64,000 nucleotides of DNA from Roseomonas sp. KE0001 (GCF_016107285.1 NZ_RCVQ01000004.1:124001-188000); one strand, 5' to 3'; counted from the stretch's first letter, positions 52,559 through 61,618 are shown. The notes: generated by a model not told the origin, from the sequence alone. Numbers and translations are program-made.

Positions 52559-53041
52559 ATGACCATTCAGACCGGCGAGACCATTCCGTCGCGGAAGCTG
52601 ACCGAGGCCACGGCGGAGGGCCCGCGCGAGACCTCGACCGAGGCGGTCTTCGGCGGCAAGACCGTGGTGCTCTTCGGCGTGCCAGGCGCCTTCACCCCCA
52701 CCTGCTCCGCCAAGCACCTGCCCAGCTTCCTCGAGACCGCGGGGGCGCTGAAGGCCAAGGGCGTCGACACCATCGCCTGCATGGCGGTGAACGACGCCTT
52801 CGTGCTGCGCGCCTGGGCCAAGGACCAGGGCGTGGCGGATGAGGTAGTGATGCTGGCCGACGGCGCCGCCGACTTCACCAGGGCGCTCGGCCTGGAGCTG
52901 GACCTGACGGCGCGCGGCCTCGGCCTGCGCTGCCAGCGCTTCGTCCTGGTGGCGAAGGATGGCAAGGTGACGCATGTCGCGGTCGAGGCGCCGGGCGCCT
53001 TCGAGGTGTCGAGCGGCCAGGCGGTCCTGGCGGCGCTCTGA
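52559..53041 (+). CDS. Peroxiredoxin, Prx5 family
   Basis: This 160-residue thiol peroxidase has the Prx5 active site, PGAFTPTC, with the peroxidatic Cys49, and the downstream Trp-containing AWAKDQGV region. A second Cys occurs in GLGLRCQRF near residue 125, at a position used for resolution in some members. It reduces hydrogen peroxide and organic peroxides with glutathione or thioredoxin. The start is the ATG right after a purine-rich AAAGAGGAGAA site. It converges on the NUDIX gene. Confidence 0.93.
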   Translation: MTIQTGETIPSRKLTEATAEGPRETSTEAVFGGKTVVLFGVPGAFTPTCSAKHLPSFLETAGALKAKGVDTIACMAVNDAFVLRAWAKDQGVADEVVMLADGAADFTRALGLELDLTARGLGLRCQRFVLVAKDGKVTHVAVEAPGAFEVSSGQAVLAAL

Positions 53042-53052
53042 CGGGCCTGCCG

Positions 53053-53078
53053 GGCGCCGGGCCCCTTAGCCCGGCGCC
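53053..53078. terminator. Terminator-like hairpin between peroxiredoxin and NUDIX genes
   Basis: GGCGCCGGGC (53053-53062) and GCCCGGCGCC (53069-53078) form a perfect 10-bp stem with loop CCCTTA. The loop contains the stop codon of the minus-strand NUDIX gene. It likely serves both convergent genes. Confidence 0.6.
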
Positions 53079-53728
53079 TCCGGCCGGTCCACCCGCCGGT
53101 TGTCGCGGCCGCGGAACCAGATCAGCGCCCGCCGCTCGCGCTGCTCCGGGCTCATGGCGAGCCAGTCGCGGAACTCGGCCAGCACCTTGCCGGTGATCGG
53201 CGCCACCGGCAGGTCGAGCAGGGTGTCGAGCGGCATGTAACCCAGCCCCTCCAGCTCGCCCGAGCCGGCGAGCCGCCCCTCCGCCGCCTCGGCCGGGGCG
53301 ATCAGGAAGCGGGCGTTGAAGCGGATCGGGCTGGTCGGCGGCGTCACCGCGCGGCAGAGATACTCCAGCCCGTCCAGCCGCGGCACCGCGCCGCCGAGCG
53401 TCAGCCCCGTCTCCTCCTCCAGCTCCCGCGCGGCGGCGATGGCGAGCGCGCGCGCCAGCCGCGGCGGCGCGCGGTGCTCGAGCGCGGCGCGGGTGGCGGA
53501 GCGCAGCTCGGTGGCGGCGGCGGCGGCGCGGTCCGCCAGATCCACCCGGCCGCCCGGAAAGACCAGCCGGTTGGGCATGAAGCGGTGCCCGGCGGCGCGC
53601 ATCCCCATCAGCACCTCCACCACCCCGGCATGGTTGCGGCGCCAAAGGATCAGGGTGGCGGCGTGGCGCGGAAAGGCCGGGCGGGCGGCGGGAGCGGCCG
53701 GGTGGCCGGCGGGGGCGATCTCGGACAT
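53066..53728 (-). CDS. NUDIX hydrolase
   Basis: The 220-residue protein holds a NUDIX box: PGGRVDLAD upstream and AAARELEEETGLTLGG, giving Gly-x5-Glu-x7-Arg-Glu-x2-Glu-Glu-x-Gly. The N-terminus is Pro/Ala-rich (MSEIAPAGHPAAPAARPAF) and leads into LILWRRNHAGVVEVLMGMR. Substrates of this long subgroup (about 220-240 residues) are likely CoA or nucleotide diphosphates, but are not fixed. I chose the ATG at 53726-53728; a TTG 60 bases earlier would extend into the suf promoter region. Confidence 0.85.
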   Translation of the reverse strand: MSEIAPAGHPAAPAARPAFPRHAATLILWRRNHAGVVEVLMGMRAAGHRFMPNRLVFPGGRVDLADRAAAAATELRSATRAALEHRAPPRLARALAIAAARELEEETGLTLGGAVPRLDGLEYLCRAVTPPTSPIRFNARFLIAPAEAAEGRLAGSGELEGLGYMPLDTLLDLPVAPITGKVLAEFRDWLAMSPEQRERRALIWFRGRDNRRVDRPEAPG

Positions 53729-53837
53729 GGCGCACAGGCTCGCACCATGCGCGGTGCCCGAAAAGGGGCCAAGTTCTTGACATTGCAACGACGCGAGCGC
53801 ATCTGCCGGAAAGCGGACGAATCAGGTCCGTTTTAGC

Positions 53838-53852
53838 TGAGAACCATTCTCA
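53838..53852. promoter_or_regulatory. Iron-box-like palindrome upstream of the SUF operon
   Basis: TGAGAACCATTCTCA is a near-perfect 7-1-7 palindrome (TGAGAA-CCA-TTCTCA) 16 bases before sufR. It resembles Fur boxes and the Irr motif core (GAA-N3-TTC). A TTGACA hexamer lies upstream at 53777-53782. Control by iron is inferred. Confidence 0.55.
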
Positions 53853-53868
53853 AGGAAGAGGGGCCCGC

Positions 53869-54384
53869 GTGTTGCGGCTGTCGAAACTGACGGATTATGC
53901 CGTGGTGGTGCTGTCGCGGCTCGAGGCCGAGGGCGGGGTGCAGACCGCGCCGGGCCTCGCCGCGGCCACCGGCATCGCCGAGCCGACGGTGGCCAAGGTG
54001 CTCAAGACGCTGGGGCATTCCGGGCTGGTCGAGGGGCTGCGCGGCGCGCGCGGCGGCTATCGCCTGGCGCGGCCGCTCTCCGCCATGCCGCTGTCCGAGG
54101 TCATCGTCGCCATCGACGGCCCGATCGCGCTCACCGCCTGCGTCGATGGCGCCAGCGGCGGCTGTGAGGCCGAGGCGGTCTGCCCCGTCCGCGGCCGCTG
54201 GGACCCGGTGAACGAGGCGATCCGCGCCGCGCTCTCCTCCATCACCCTGGCCGATCTGGCGGTGCCCCGCGCCGCATGCTCCGCCGCGCCGCCCGCCCGT
54301 CCGCGCCCGCCGGCGGAGCCGGCCCGCTCTTATTCGCCGGCGCAGCCGGCCCGCCTGCCCGCCCATTCGCCCGCCGCCGAGTAG
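53869..54384 (+). CDS. sufR: Rrf2-family SUF operon regulator
   Basis: The 171-residue protein is a winged-helix Rrf2 regulator of the SUF-specific subtype: [23 protein letters not shown], the recognition helix in [43 protein letters not shown], and three cysteines in [19 protein letters not shown] likely to bind an Fe-S cluster. A Pro/Ala-rich tail of about 40 residues follows, which is unusual for the family. It starts with a GTG at 53869 behind an AAGGAAGAGG site. It probably senses cluster status and controls its own operon. Confidence 0.9.
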   Translation: MLRLSKLTDYAVVVLSRLEAEGGVQTAPGLAAATGIAEPTVAKVLKTLGHSGLVEGLRGARGGYRLARPLSAMPLSEVIVAIDGPIALTACVDGASGGCEAEAVCPVRGRWDPVNEAIRAALSSITLADLAVPRAACSAAPPARPRPPAEPARSYSPAQPARLPAHSPAAE

Positions 54385-54394
54385 GGAACACGCC

Positions 54395-55891
54395 ATGCCC
54401 GCCGTCACCGAAACCATCGATACCGTCGCCTCCGTCACCTCGGGCACCTACAAGTACGGCTTCGAGACCGAGATCGAGATGGAGTTCGCCCCCAAGGGGC
54501 TGAACGAGGACATCGTCCGCTTCATCTCCGCGCGGAAGAACGAGCCGGAATGGCTGCTCGCCTGGCGGCTGAAGGCCTTCGCGCTGTGGCGGACGATGGA
54601 GGAGCCGCGCTGGCCGGCGGTGAAGTATCCCCCCATCGACTATCAGGATGCCTACTACTACGCCGCGCCGGTGAAGAAGCCGGGGCCGAAGTCGCTCGAC
54701 GAGGTCGATCCCGAGCTGCTGCGCACCTATGAGAAGCTCGGCATCCCGCTGCGCGAGCAGGCCATCCTGGCCGGCGTCGAGGGCGCGGGGGAGAGCCCGG
54801 CCGAGGGCCGCATGCCGGTGGCGGTGGACGCCGTGTTCGACAGCGTCTCGGTGGCCACCACCTTCAAGGGCCGGCTGGAGAAGGAGGGCATCATCTTCTG
54901 CTCCATCTCCGAGGCGGTGCAGCACCACCCCGAGCTGGTGCGCCAGTATCTCGGCAGCGTGGTGCCGCAGGCGGACAACTTCTTCGCCGCGCTGAACAGC
55001 GCCGTCTTCACCGATGGCAGCTTCGTCTACATTCCGAAGGGCGTGCGCTGCCCGATGGAGCTGTCCACCTATTTCCGCATCAACGCCAAGAGCACCGGCC
55101 AGTTCGAGCGCACGCTGATCATCGCCGATGAGGGCGCGACCGTGTCCTATCTCGAGGGCTGCACGGCGCCGATGCGCGACGAGAACCAGCTGCACGCCGC
55201 GGTGGTGGAGCTGGTGGCGCTGGACGATGCCTCGATCAAGTACAGCACGGTGCAGAACTGGTATCCGGGCGACGAGGACGGCAAGGGCGGCATCTACAAC
55301 TTCGTCACCAAGCGCGGCGCCTGCCGCGGCCGGCGCTCCAAGATCTCCTGGACCCAGGTCGAGACGGGGTCCGCGATCACCTGGAAGTACCCCTCCTGCA
55401 TCCTGCAGGGCGATGAGAGCGTGGGTGAGTTCTACTCGGTGGCCATCACCAACAACCACCAGCAGGCCGATACCGGCACGAAGATGATCCATCTCGGGCG
55501 CAACACGCGCTCGACCATCATCTCCAAGGGGATCAGCGCCGGGAAGGGCCAGAACACCTATCGCGGCCTGGTGAAGATCCAGCCCAAGGCGTCGGGCGCG
55601 CGCAACTTCACCCAGTGCGACTCCCTGCTGATCGGCGACCAGTGCGGCGCGCACACCGTGCCCTATATCGAGAACCGCTGCATGACCGCCAAGGTCGAGC
55701 ACGAGGCGACGACCAGCCGCATCGCCGAGGACCAGCTCTTCTACTGCCGCCAGCGCGGCCTGTCGGAGGAGGATGCGGTCGGGCTGATCGTCAACGGCTT
55801 CTGCCGCGAGGTGCTGAAGGAGCTGCCGATGGAGTTCGCCGTCGAGGCGCAGAAGCTGCTGCAGATCAGCCTCGAGGGCTCGGTCGGCTGA
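54395..55891 (+). CDS. sufB: Fe-S cluster assembly scaffold SufB
   Basis: The 498-residue scaffold of the SufBCD complex shows conserved segments [60 protein letters not shown], the Cys-containing [24 protein letters not shown] and [19 protein letters not shown]. It receives sulfur from SufS via the sulfur carrier and builds clusters with SufC and SufD. The start lies ten bases after sufR. Length is normal. Confidence 0.96.
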   Translation: MPAVTETIDTVASVTSGTYKYGFETEIEMEFAPKGLNEDIVRFISARKNEPEWLLAWRLKAFALWRTMEEPRWPAVKYPPIDYQDAYYYAAPVKKPGPKSLDEVDPELLRTYEKLGIPLREQAILAGVEGAGESPAEGRMPVAVDAVFDSVSVATTFKGRLEKEGIIFCSISEAVQHHPELVRQYLGSVVPQADNFFAALNSAVFTDGSFVYIPKGVRCPMELSTYFRINAKSTGQFERTLIIADEGATVSYLEGCTAPMRDENQLHAAVVELVALDDASIKYSTVQNWYPGDEDGKGGIYNFVTKRGACRGRRSKISWTQVETGSAITWKYPSCILQGDESVGEFYSVAITNNHQQADTGTKMIHLGRNTRSTIISKGISAGKGQNTYRGLVKIQPKASGARNFTQCDSLLIGDQCGAHTVPYIENRCMTAKVEHEATTSRIAEDQLFYCRQRGLSEEDAVGLIVNGFCREVLKELPMEFAVEAQKLLQISLEGSVG

Positions 55892-55899
55892 GGCCTTTC

Positions 55900-55919
55900 C
55901 CGGCGTCGCGGCACGCCGG
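55900..55919 (+). other. Hairpin between sufB and sufC
   Basis: CCGGCGT (55900-55906) and ACGCCGG (55913-55919) form a 7-bp stem with a 6-base loop in the only sizeable gap of the suf operon. It may reduce read-through or mark an RNA processing site. Confidence 0.45.
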
Positions 55920-55993
55920 TGCGGAACTGAGATGCGAGATGAAGGGCGGCGCCATCCTGTCGGGCGCGCGCCGCAAGGACGGAAGTGGAAGCG

Positions 55994-56737
55994 ATGCTGA
56001 AGATCGAAGGGCTGACCGCCGAGATTGATGGCAAGGAGATCCTGAAGGGGATCGACCTCGAGGTGCCCACCGGCGAGATCCACGCCATCATGGGGCCGAA
56101 CGGCTCGGGCAAGTCCACCTTGTCCTACGTGCTCTCCGGGCGCGAGGGCTATGAGATCACCGGCGGCGCCGCGAGCTTCGAGGGCCAGGACCTGCTGGCC
56201 ATGGAGCCGGAGGAGCGCGCCGCGGCTGGCCTGTTCCTCGCCTTCCAGTATCCGGTCGAGCTGCCCGGTGTCGGCAATGCCAACTTCCTGCGCACCGCGC
56301 TGAACGCGCAGCGGCGTGCCAAGGGCGAGGCCGAGCTGGACGCCATGCAGTTCCTCAAGCTGGCGCGGGAGCGGATGCGCGCCCTGTCGATGCCCGAGGA
56401 CATGCTGAAGCGCGGCGTCAATGTCGGCTTCTCCGGCGGTGAGAAGAAGCGCAACGAGGTGCTGCAGATGGCGCTGCTGAAGCCGCGCATCGCCATCCTG
56501 GACGAGACCGATTCCGGCCTCGACATCGACGCGCTAAAGATCGTGGCCGATGGCGTCAACGCCATGCGCGGCCCGGACTTCTCGGCGCTGGTCATCACCC
56601 ACTACCAGCGCCTGCTGGACTACATCGTGCCCGACCGCGTGCACGTGCTGATGGGCGGCCGCATCGTGCAGTCCGGCGGGCCGGAGCTGGCGCAGCAGCT
56701 GGAGGCGAGCGGCTACGGCTCGGTGCGGGCGGCATGA
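55994..56737 (+). CDS. sufC: Fe-S cluster assembly ATPase SufC
   Basis: The 247-residue ABC-type ATPase drives SufBCD. It has Walker A MGPNGSGKSTL, the Q-loop FQYPVELPGV typical of SufC, the signature GFSGGEKKRNEVLQM, Walker B IAILDETDSGLD and the switch His in LVITHYQRLL. A GGAAG site eight bases upstream supports the ATG at 55994 over an in-frame GTG nine bases earlier. It overlaps sufD by ATGA. Confidence 0.96.
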   Translation: MLKIEGLTAEIDGKEILKGIDLEVPTGEIHAIMGPNGSGKSTLSYVLSGREGYEITGGAASFEGQDLLAMEPEERAAAGLFLAFQYPVELPGVGNANFLRTALNAQRRAKGEAELDAMQFLKLARERMRALSMPEDMLKRGVNVGFSGGEKKRNEVLQMALLKPRIAILDETDSGLDIDALKIVADGVNAMRGPDFSALVITHYQRLLDYIVPDRVHVLMGGRIVQSGGPELAQQLEASGYGSVRAA

Positions 56738-58029
56738 ACGCGGTGAGCGAACCTGCCGTGACCGAGGCCGGCGCCGCCGGCTTCCTGCATCGCTTCGAGG
56801 GGCTGCGCGCCCGCCTGCCGGGCCGCGGCCTGCCCTGGCTGGTGGAGCGGCGCGAGGCCGCCGCCGAGAGCTTCCGCGCCCAGGGCTTCCCCAGCCGCAG
56901 GGTGGAGGCCTGGAAGTACACCGACCTCGCGCCCCTGACCCAGGCCGGCTTCGGCGAGCCCCTGACCCCGGTGGAGAGCGCGCTGCCGCTGCCCCGCCCG
57001 GCGGCGCCACGGCGTGTCGTGCTGGTCGATGGCCGGTTCAGCCAGGACCTGTCCGACCCCGACGCGCCGGTGCGCAGCCTGGCGCGGCACCTTCCGGAGC
57101 TGGAGGGCCGCCTCGGCGCCCTGGCGCGGGTCGAGGACCTGCCGCTGGTGGCGCTGAACACCGCCCTCTTCGAGGATGGCGTGCTGATCGATCTCGCGCC
57201 GGGCGAGGATGGTGGCGTGATCGAGCTGCTCTCCGTCACCCGTGCCGACCGGCCGGTCGCCTCGCATCCGCGCCACCTGATCCGGCTGGGCGCCGGAGCG
57301 AAGCTCGTGCTGATCGAGCGCAGCTGGGGCCATGGCGAGGGGCGCTACCTGCACAGCCCGGTCTTCGAGGTCGAGGTGGGCGAGGACGCGCATGTCACCC
57401 ACGCCCGGATGCAGCAAGAGGGGAAGGGGGCGATCCACCTTTCCACCGTCTTCGCCGAGGTCGCGGCGCGCGGCACCTATGACAGCTTCCTGCTGCATGC
57501 CGGCGCCAAGCTGTCGCGCAGCGAGGCGCATGTGCGGCTGGCCGGGCCGCGCGCGGCGGCGCATCTGAACGGCGCGCAGCTGCTGGGCGATGGCCAGCAT
57601 GGCGATTGCACCACCTTCCTCGACCACGCGGCGCCGGACTGCCCGAGCCGCCAGACGGTCAAGACGGTGCTGGCCGGCAGGTCGCGCGGCGTCTTCCAGG
57701 GCAAGATCCATGTCCATCAGGTCGCCCAGCGCACGGATGGCTACCAGATGAACCAGGCGCTGCTGCTGTCGGACCAGGCCGAGATCGACAGCAAGCCGCA
57801 GCTGGAGATCTACGCCGACGACGTCAAGTGCAGCCACGGCGCCACGGTAGGCGAGCTGGACGAGGAGCAGGTCTTCTACCTGCGCTCGCGTGGCATTCCC
57901 GCCGCCCAGGCGCGCTCGATGCTGATCGAGGCCTTCCTGCAGGAGGCGGTCGAGGGCGTCACCGAGGAGGCGGCGCGGGCCGCGCTGGCCGAGGCGGTGG
58001 CCGGCTGGTGGGAAAGGATGGCGGCGTGA
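56734..58029 (+). CDS. sufD: Fe-S cluster assembly protein SufD
   Basis: The 431-residue protein has the SufD wording: GFPSRRVEAWKYTDLAPL near residue 50, a variable middle, and the parallel beta-helix ending with GRSRGVFQGKIHVHQVAQRTDGYQMN and CSHGATVGELDEEQVFYLRSRGI. The conserved His in the last segment is needed for cluster building in Escherichia coli SufD. It partners SufB. It overlaps sufC by four bases and shares one base with sufS. Confidence 0.95.
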   Translation: MNAVSEPAVTEAGAAGFLHRFEGLRARLPGRGLPWLVERREAAAESFRAQGFPSRRVEAWKYTDLAPLTQAGFGEPLTPVESALPLPRPAAPRRVVLVDGRFSQDLSDPDAPVRSLARHLPELEGRLGALARVEDLPLVALNTALFEDGVLIDLAPGEDGGVIELLSVTRADRPVASHPRHLIRLGAGAKLVLIERSWGHGEGRYLHSPVFEVEVGEDAHVTHARMQQEGKGAIHLSTVFAEVAARGTYDSFLLHAGAKLSRSEAHVRLAGPRAAAHLNGAQLLGDGQHGDCTTFLDHAAPDCPSRQTVKTVLAGRSRGVFQGKIHVHQVAQRTDGYQMNQALLLSDQAEIDSKPQLEIYADDVKCSHGATVGELDEEQVFYLRSRGIPAAQARSMLIEAFLQEAVEGVTEEAARAALAEAVAGWWERMAA

Positions 58030-59270
58030 TGGAGGGGGCGGTCGCGGCCGGCTTCGATCTCGCCCGCATCCGCCGGGATTTCCCCATCCTGGCGGAGAAG
58101 GTGCGCGGCAAGGATCTCGTCTTCCTCGATTCCGGCGCCTCCGCCCAGAAGCCGCGCCAGGTCATCCGGGCGATGACGCGGATGATGGAGACCGCCTATG
58201 CCAATGTGCACCGGGGCGCCTACCATCTCTCCGAGGCCGCCACCGAGGCCTATGAGGCGGCGCGGCGCGCCGTCGCCGGCTTCCTGAACGCGGGCAGCGA
58301 GCGCGAGATCGTCTTCACCGCCTCCTCCACCGCCGCCATCAACCTCGTGGCGCACAGCTACGGGCGTGGCGTGCTGAGGCCGGGGCAGGCGGTGCTGATC
58401 TCCGAGATGGAGCACCATGCCAATCTGGTGCCCTGGCAGATGCTGAAGGCCGAGCGCGGGATCGAGCTGCGCGTCGCCCGCGTGACCGATGCCGGGGAGC
58501 TGGACCTCGCCGATGTCGAGGCCAAGCTGGCCGATGGCCGGGTGGGCCTCCTCGCCGTCACGCATATGTCCAACGTGCTGGGCACGGTGACGCCGGCCGG
58601 GCGGCTGGCGGCGCTGGCGCATGCGCATGGCGCGAAGCTGCTGCTCGACGGCTCGCAGGCGGCGGTCCACCGCCAGGTCGACGTCCAGGCCCTGGACTGC
58701 GATTTCTACGTCTTCACCGGCCACAAGCTCTATGGCCCGACCGGCATCGGCGTGCTCTGGGGCCGGATGGCGCTGCTGGAGGCCATGCCGCCCTTCCTCG
58801 GTGGCGGCGACATGATCAGCGAGGTGACGCTGGAGGGCTTCCTGCCCGCGCCCGTGCCGGCGAAGTTCGAGGCTGGCACGCCGCCCATCGTCGAGGCGGT
58901 CGGGCTGCACGCGGCCATCGACTACGTCCAGGCCATCGGCATGCCGGCCATCGAGGCGCATGAGCGGCATCTGGTCGATCACGCCATGGCGCGGCTGGCG
59001 CCGATCGAGGGGCTCTCGCTGCTCGGCCGGGCACAGGATCGCGGCGGGGTCTTCGCCTTCGCGCTCGACAACGCGCATTCCCATGATCTGGCGACATTGC
59101 TGGACCGCGTCGGCATCGCGGTCCGGTCCGGCCGCCATTGCGCCGAGCCGCTGCACGCCCGATTTGGAGTGGAGAGCACCTGCCGCGCCTCCTTCGGCCT
59201 CTACACGACCGAGGCGGAGATCGATTACCTGGCGGAGGCGCTCGGCAAGGCGCGGGAGTTCTTCGGCTGA
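58029..59270 (+). CDS. sufS: Cysteine desulfurase SufS
   Basis: The 413-residue PLP enzyme removes sulfur from cysteine. The PLP Lys lies in FTGHKLYGPTG, the substrate-binding HHAN appears in EMEHHANLVPWQ, and the catalytic Cys is in STCRASFGLYTT, preceded by SGRHCAEPLH. The His of RHCAEP matches the residue used in SufU-linked SufS. A GTG one codon upstream is an alternative start. It shares its last base with sufU. Confidence 0.96.
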   Translation: MEGAVAAGFDLARIRRDFPILAEKVRGKDLVFLDSGASAQKPRQVIRAMTRMMETAYANVHRGAYHLSEAATEAYEAARRAVAGFLNAGSEREIVFTASSTAAINLVAHSYGRGVLRPGQAVLISEMEHHANLVPWQMLKAERGIELRVARVTDAGELDLADVEAKLADGRVGLLAVTHMSNVLGTVTPAGRLAALAHAHGAKLLLDGSQAAVHRQVDVQALDCDFYVFTGHKLYGPTGIGVLWGRMALLEAMPPFLGGGDMISEVTLEGFLPAPVPAKFEAGTPPIVEAVGLHAAIDYVQAIGMPAIEAHERHLVDHAMARLAPIEGLSLLGRAQDRGGVFAFALDNAHSHDLATLLDRVGIAVRSGRHCAEPLHARFGVESTCRASFGLYTTEAEIDYLAEALGKAREFFG

Positions 59271-59737
59271 TGTTCGACGATCTGCGGGACCTCTACCAGG
59301 AGGTCATCCTCGACCACGGGCGCAAGCCGCGCAATTTCCGCCGGCTGGAGACGTTCGATCGCGAAGGCCGCGGCGACAACCCGATGTGCGGCGATCGCAT
59401 GCAGCTCTGGGTGAAGCTGGCGCCGGACGGGCGGCTGGACGATCTCGCCTTCCAGGGCAAGGGCTGCGCCATTTCCATGGCCTCGGCCAGCCTGATGACC
59501 GAGACCGTGCGCGGCAAGACGCAGCAGGAGGCGCGGCACCTGTCCGACTGCTTCCGCGAGCTGGCGATGACCGGCGCCTGCCCCGATTGCGGCGCCGGGC
59601 TGGCGGAGGAGATGGAGCGCCTGCAGGCCCTGGGCGGCGTCTCCGAGTTCCCGAGCCGGGTGAAATGCGCGACCCTGGCCTGGCACACGCTGAACGAGGC
59701 GCTGGAGAACAGCGGGAAGGAGGCGAGCAGTGAGTGA
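59270..59737 (+). CDS. sufU: SUF sulfur-transfer protein SufU
   Basis: This 155-residue IscU/SufU-like protein has three Cys and one Asp that bind zinc in SufU: NPMCGDRMQL, the GKGCAISMASASLM segment, and VKCATLAWHTL. Extra cysteines occur in GACPDCGAG. In the SUF system it takes persulfide from SufS and hands it on. SufU in place of SufE marks this operon. It overlaps sufS by one base and the next gene by eight. Confidence 0.9.
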   Translation: MFDDLRDLYQEVILDHGRKPRNFRRLETFDREGRGDNPMCGDRMQLWVKLAPDGRLDDLAFQGKGCAISMASASLMTETVRGKTQQEARHLSDCFRELAMTGACPDCGAGLAEEMERLQALGGVSEFPSRVKCATLAWHTLNEALENSGKEASSE

Positions 59738-60101
59738 CGGGAGCCCCGCCACCCAGGAGCGGCACGGAAGCTGGACACCGGAGGGCGAGACGCCGCCGCG
59801 CATCTCCGAGGACGCGGTGATCGGCGCCATCGCCAATGTCTATGATCCCGAGATCCCGGTGAACATCTACGAGCTCGGGCTGATCTATGCCGTCGAGATC
59901 GGCGATGACGGCGTGGTGAAGGTCGAGATGACGCTGACCACCCCGTCCTGCCCCTCCGCCCAGGAGCTTCCGGGACAGGTGGAGGAGATGGTCCGCGCCG
60001 TGCCCGGGGTCACCGATGTCACGGTCGAGATCGTCTGGGACCCGCCCTGGGACCCCTCGCGCATGAGCGAGGATGCCCGGCTGGCGTTGAACATGTACTG
60101 A
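59730..60101 (+). CDS. sufT: SUF-linked DUF59 protein (SufT/MIP18-like)
   Basis: The 123-residue protein belongs to the DUF59 (MIP18) family, with YDPEIPVNIYELGLIYAVEI, MTLTTPSCPSAQELPGQVEEMV (conserved Cys) and VEIVWDPPWDPSRMS. Family members help mature Fe-S proteins. It starts at a GTG overlapping the end of sufU. The N-terminal 25 residues are not conserved in type and may be disordered. Confidence 0.9.
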   Translation: MSDGSPATQERHGSWTPEGETPPRISEDAVIGAIANVYDPEIPVNIYELGLIYAVEIGDDGVVKVEMTLTTPSCPSAQELPGQVEEMVRAVPGVTDVTVEIVWDPPWDPSRMSEDARLALNMY

Positions 60102-60124
60102 CCGCTGGCCATCTTGAGGTTGAG

Positions 60125-60493
60125 ATGAGCACCACCGCCACCACGCCCCGTCCCGCTCGCGCGCTGCCGCCCCTCATGCAGGTCTCGGAGGCGGCGGCCG
60201 AACGCCTGCGCGCCCTCTATGCCGGCGGACAGGAAGGGCGGCTGCTGCGGATCGCGGTCAAGACCAAGGGCTGCTCCGGCATGGCCTACGACCTGAGCTG
60301 GGCCGATGCGCCCGGCCCGGGCGACGAGGTGGTTTCGGACAGGGGCGTGACCGTGCTGGTGGACCGTAAGGCGACGCTGTTCCTGATCGGCACCACCATG
60401 GACTACGAGGTGAAGGCCATGTCGGCCGGCTTCACCTTCACCAATCCGAACGAGAAGGGCCGCTGCGGCTGCGGCGAGAGCTTCCACGTCTGA
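60125..60493 (+). CDS. sufA: A-type Fe-S carrier (SufA/IscA/HesB)
   Basis: The 122-residue A-type carrier has the three cysteines of the family in KTKGCSGMAYDLSW and GRCGCGESFHV, with LRIAVKTKG before them. It delivers or repairs clusters on target proteins. It is the last gene of the operon, 23 bases after sufT, and a strong hairpin follows. The Pro/Ala-rich 18-residue lead is variable. Confidence 0.93.
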   Translation: MSTTATTPRPARALPPLMQVSEAAAERLRALYAGGQEGRLLRIAVKTKGCSGMAYDLSWADAPGPGDEVVSDRGVTVLVDRKATLFLIGTTMDYEVKAMSAGFTFTNPNEKGRCGCGESFHV

Positions 60494-60499
60494 GGGCAG

Positions 60500-60521
60500 G
60501 GCCGGGGGCGATCCCCCGGCC
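60500..60521. terminator. Terminator-like hairpin after the SUF operon
   Basis: GGCCGGGGG (60500-60508) and CCCCCGGCC (60513-60521) form a perfect 9-bp stem with loop CGAT, between the convergent sufA and Bug-receptor stops. No T-tract is present. Confidence 0.6.
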
Positions 60522-60531
60522 GCCGCCCCGT

Positions 60532-61515
60532 TCAGTCGAGCCGCGCGCCGGAGACGCGGACGACGTCCTTCCACTTGGCGTCCTCGCGCGCAATGAAGGC
60601 GTCGAATTCGGCCGGTCCCATCGGCCGCGGCTCACTGCCGATGTCGCGCAGCTTGGCCAGGGCGGCGGGCTCCTTCAGGATCTCCAGGATCAGCCCCGAG
60701 ACGCGCTCGATGATCGGCTTCGGCGTCCTGCTCGGCGCCTGCACGCCGAACCAGGCCTCGGCCTCGAAGCCCTCGACGCCGCTCTCGGCCACCGAGGGCA
60801 CGTCCGGCAGGGCGAACCAGCGCGCCTTGCTGGTCACCGCCAGGGCGCGCAGACGGCCTTCCTGGATATGCGGCAGGTAGGGCGGCAGGTTGTCGATGGC
60901 GATGTTGAGCCGGTCGCCCAGCAGGTCGGGGATCACTGAGGCGCTGCCGCGATAGGGCACATGGAAGATGTCCGTGCCGGTACGGTGCTTGAGCAGCTCG
61001 CCGCACATATGGCCGGAGGTGCCGTTGCCGGGCGTGCCGTAGCTGAGGTCGCCGGGCTTCTCCTTGGCCTGCTTCAGCAGGTCGGCGAAGCTCTTGATCG
61101 GGCTGTTGGCCGGGACGGTGATGACATTGGCCAGGGAATTGACCAGCGCGAGGCTCGTCAGGTCCTTCGGCGCATAGGGCATCTTGGTGTAGAGGAACTG
61201 GTTGATGCTGGCCGTGCCGATGGTGCACATCAGCAGCGTGTAGCCATCCGGCTCCGACTTCGCGACCATGTCGCTGCCCAGCATGCCGCCGGCGCCGGGG
61301 CGGTTGTCCACCACCATGGGCTGGCCCAGCATCTGGGAGAGCCGCTCGGCGATGACGCGGGCGGTCACGTCGGTGGCGCCGCCGCCGGGGAAGGGCACGA
61401 CGAGGCGGATCGGCCGGCTGGGATAGGCGGCCTCCGCGCGCAGGCTGGCGGGGAGGAGGGCGGGGGCGGCCAGAAGGCTGCTGGCGGCCAGCAGGTGGCG
61501 GCGCGAGAGCGTCAT
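60532..61515 (-). CDS. Bug-family tripartite tricarboxylate receptor
   Basis: The 327-residue periplasmic binding protein has a signal peptide (MTLSRRHLLAASSLLAAPAL, cut near residue 28) and the Bug core: PIRLVVPFPGGGATDVTARVIAERLS, VVDNRPGAGGMLGSDMVAKSEPDGYTLLM, YGTPGNGTSGHMCGELLK and DVPSVAESGVEGFEAEAWFG. Bug proteins bind carboxylates, sometimes feeding TctAB permeases. No TctA or TctB is visible, so it is an orphan receptor. A second Bug gene lies just upstream on the same strand, 103 bases away. Confidence 0.93.
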   Translation of the reverse strand: MTLSRRHLLAASSLLAAPALLPASLRAEAAYPSRPIRLVVPFPGGGATDVTARVIAERLSQMLGQPMVVDNRPGAGGMLGSDMVAKSEPDGYTLLMCTIGTASINQFLYTKMPYAPKDLTSLALVNSLANVITVPANSPIKSFADLLKQAKEKPGDLSYGTPGNGTSGHMCGELLKHRTGTDIFHVPYRGSASVIPDLLGDRLNIAIDNLPPYLPHIQEGRLRALAVTSKARWFALPDVPSVAESGVEGFEAEAWFGVQAPSRTPKPIIERVSGLILEILKEPAALAKLRDIGSEPRPMGPAEFDAFIAREDAKWKDVVRVSGARLD

Positions 61516-61618
61516 TGCGCGACCTTTCGAGAACGTTTTCTGCGCGCGTGCTAGACGCTGGGGCCCCATTCTGCAAGCGGCAGCCTGGCCTTTCCCGCAC
61601 CTCCCCCGGCCCCGGCCG

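Noticed and set aside
53777-53805. A TTGACA hexamer before sufR as a full promoter
   Set aside because: The hexamer at 17 bases spacing (CATCTG) is poor; I kept it only as context for the palindrome.
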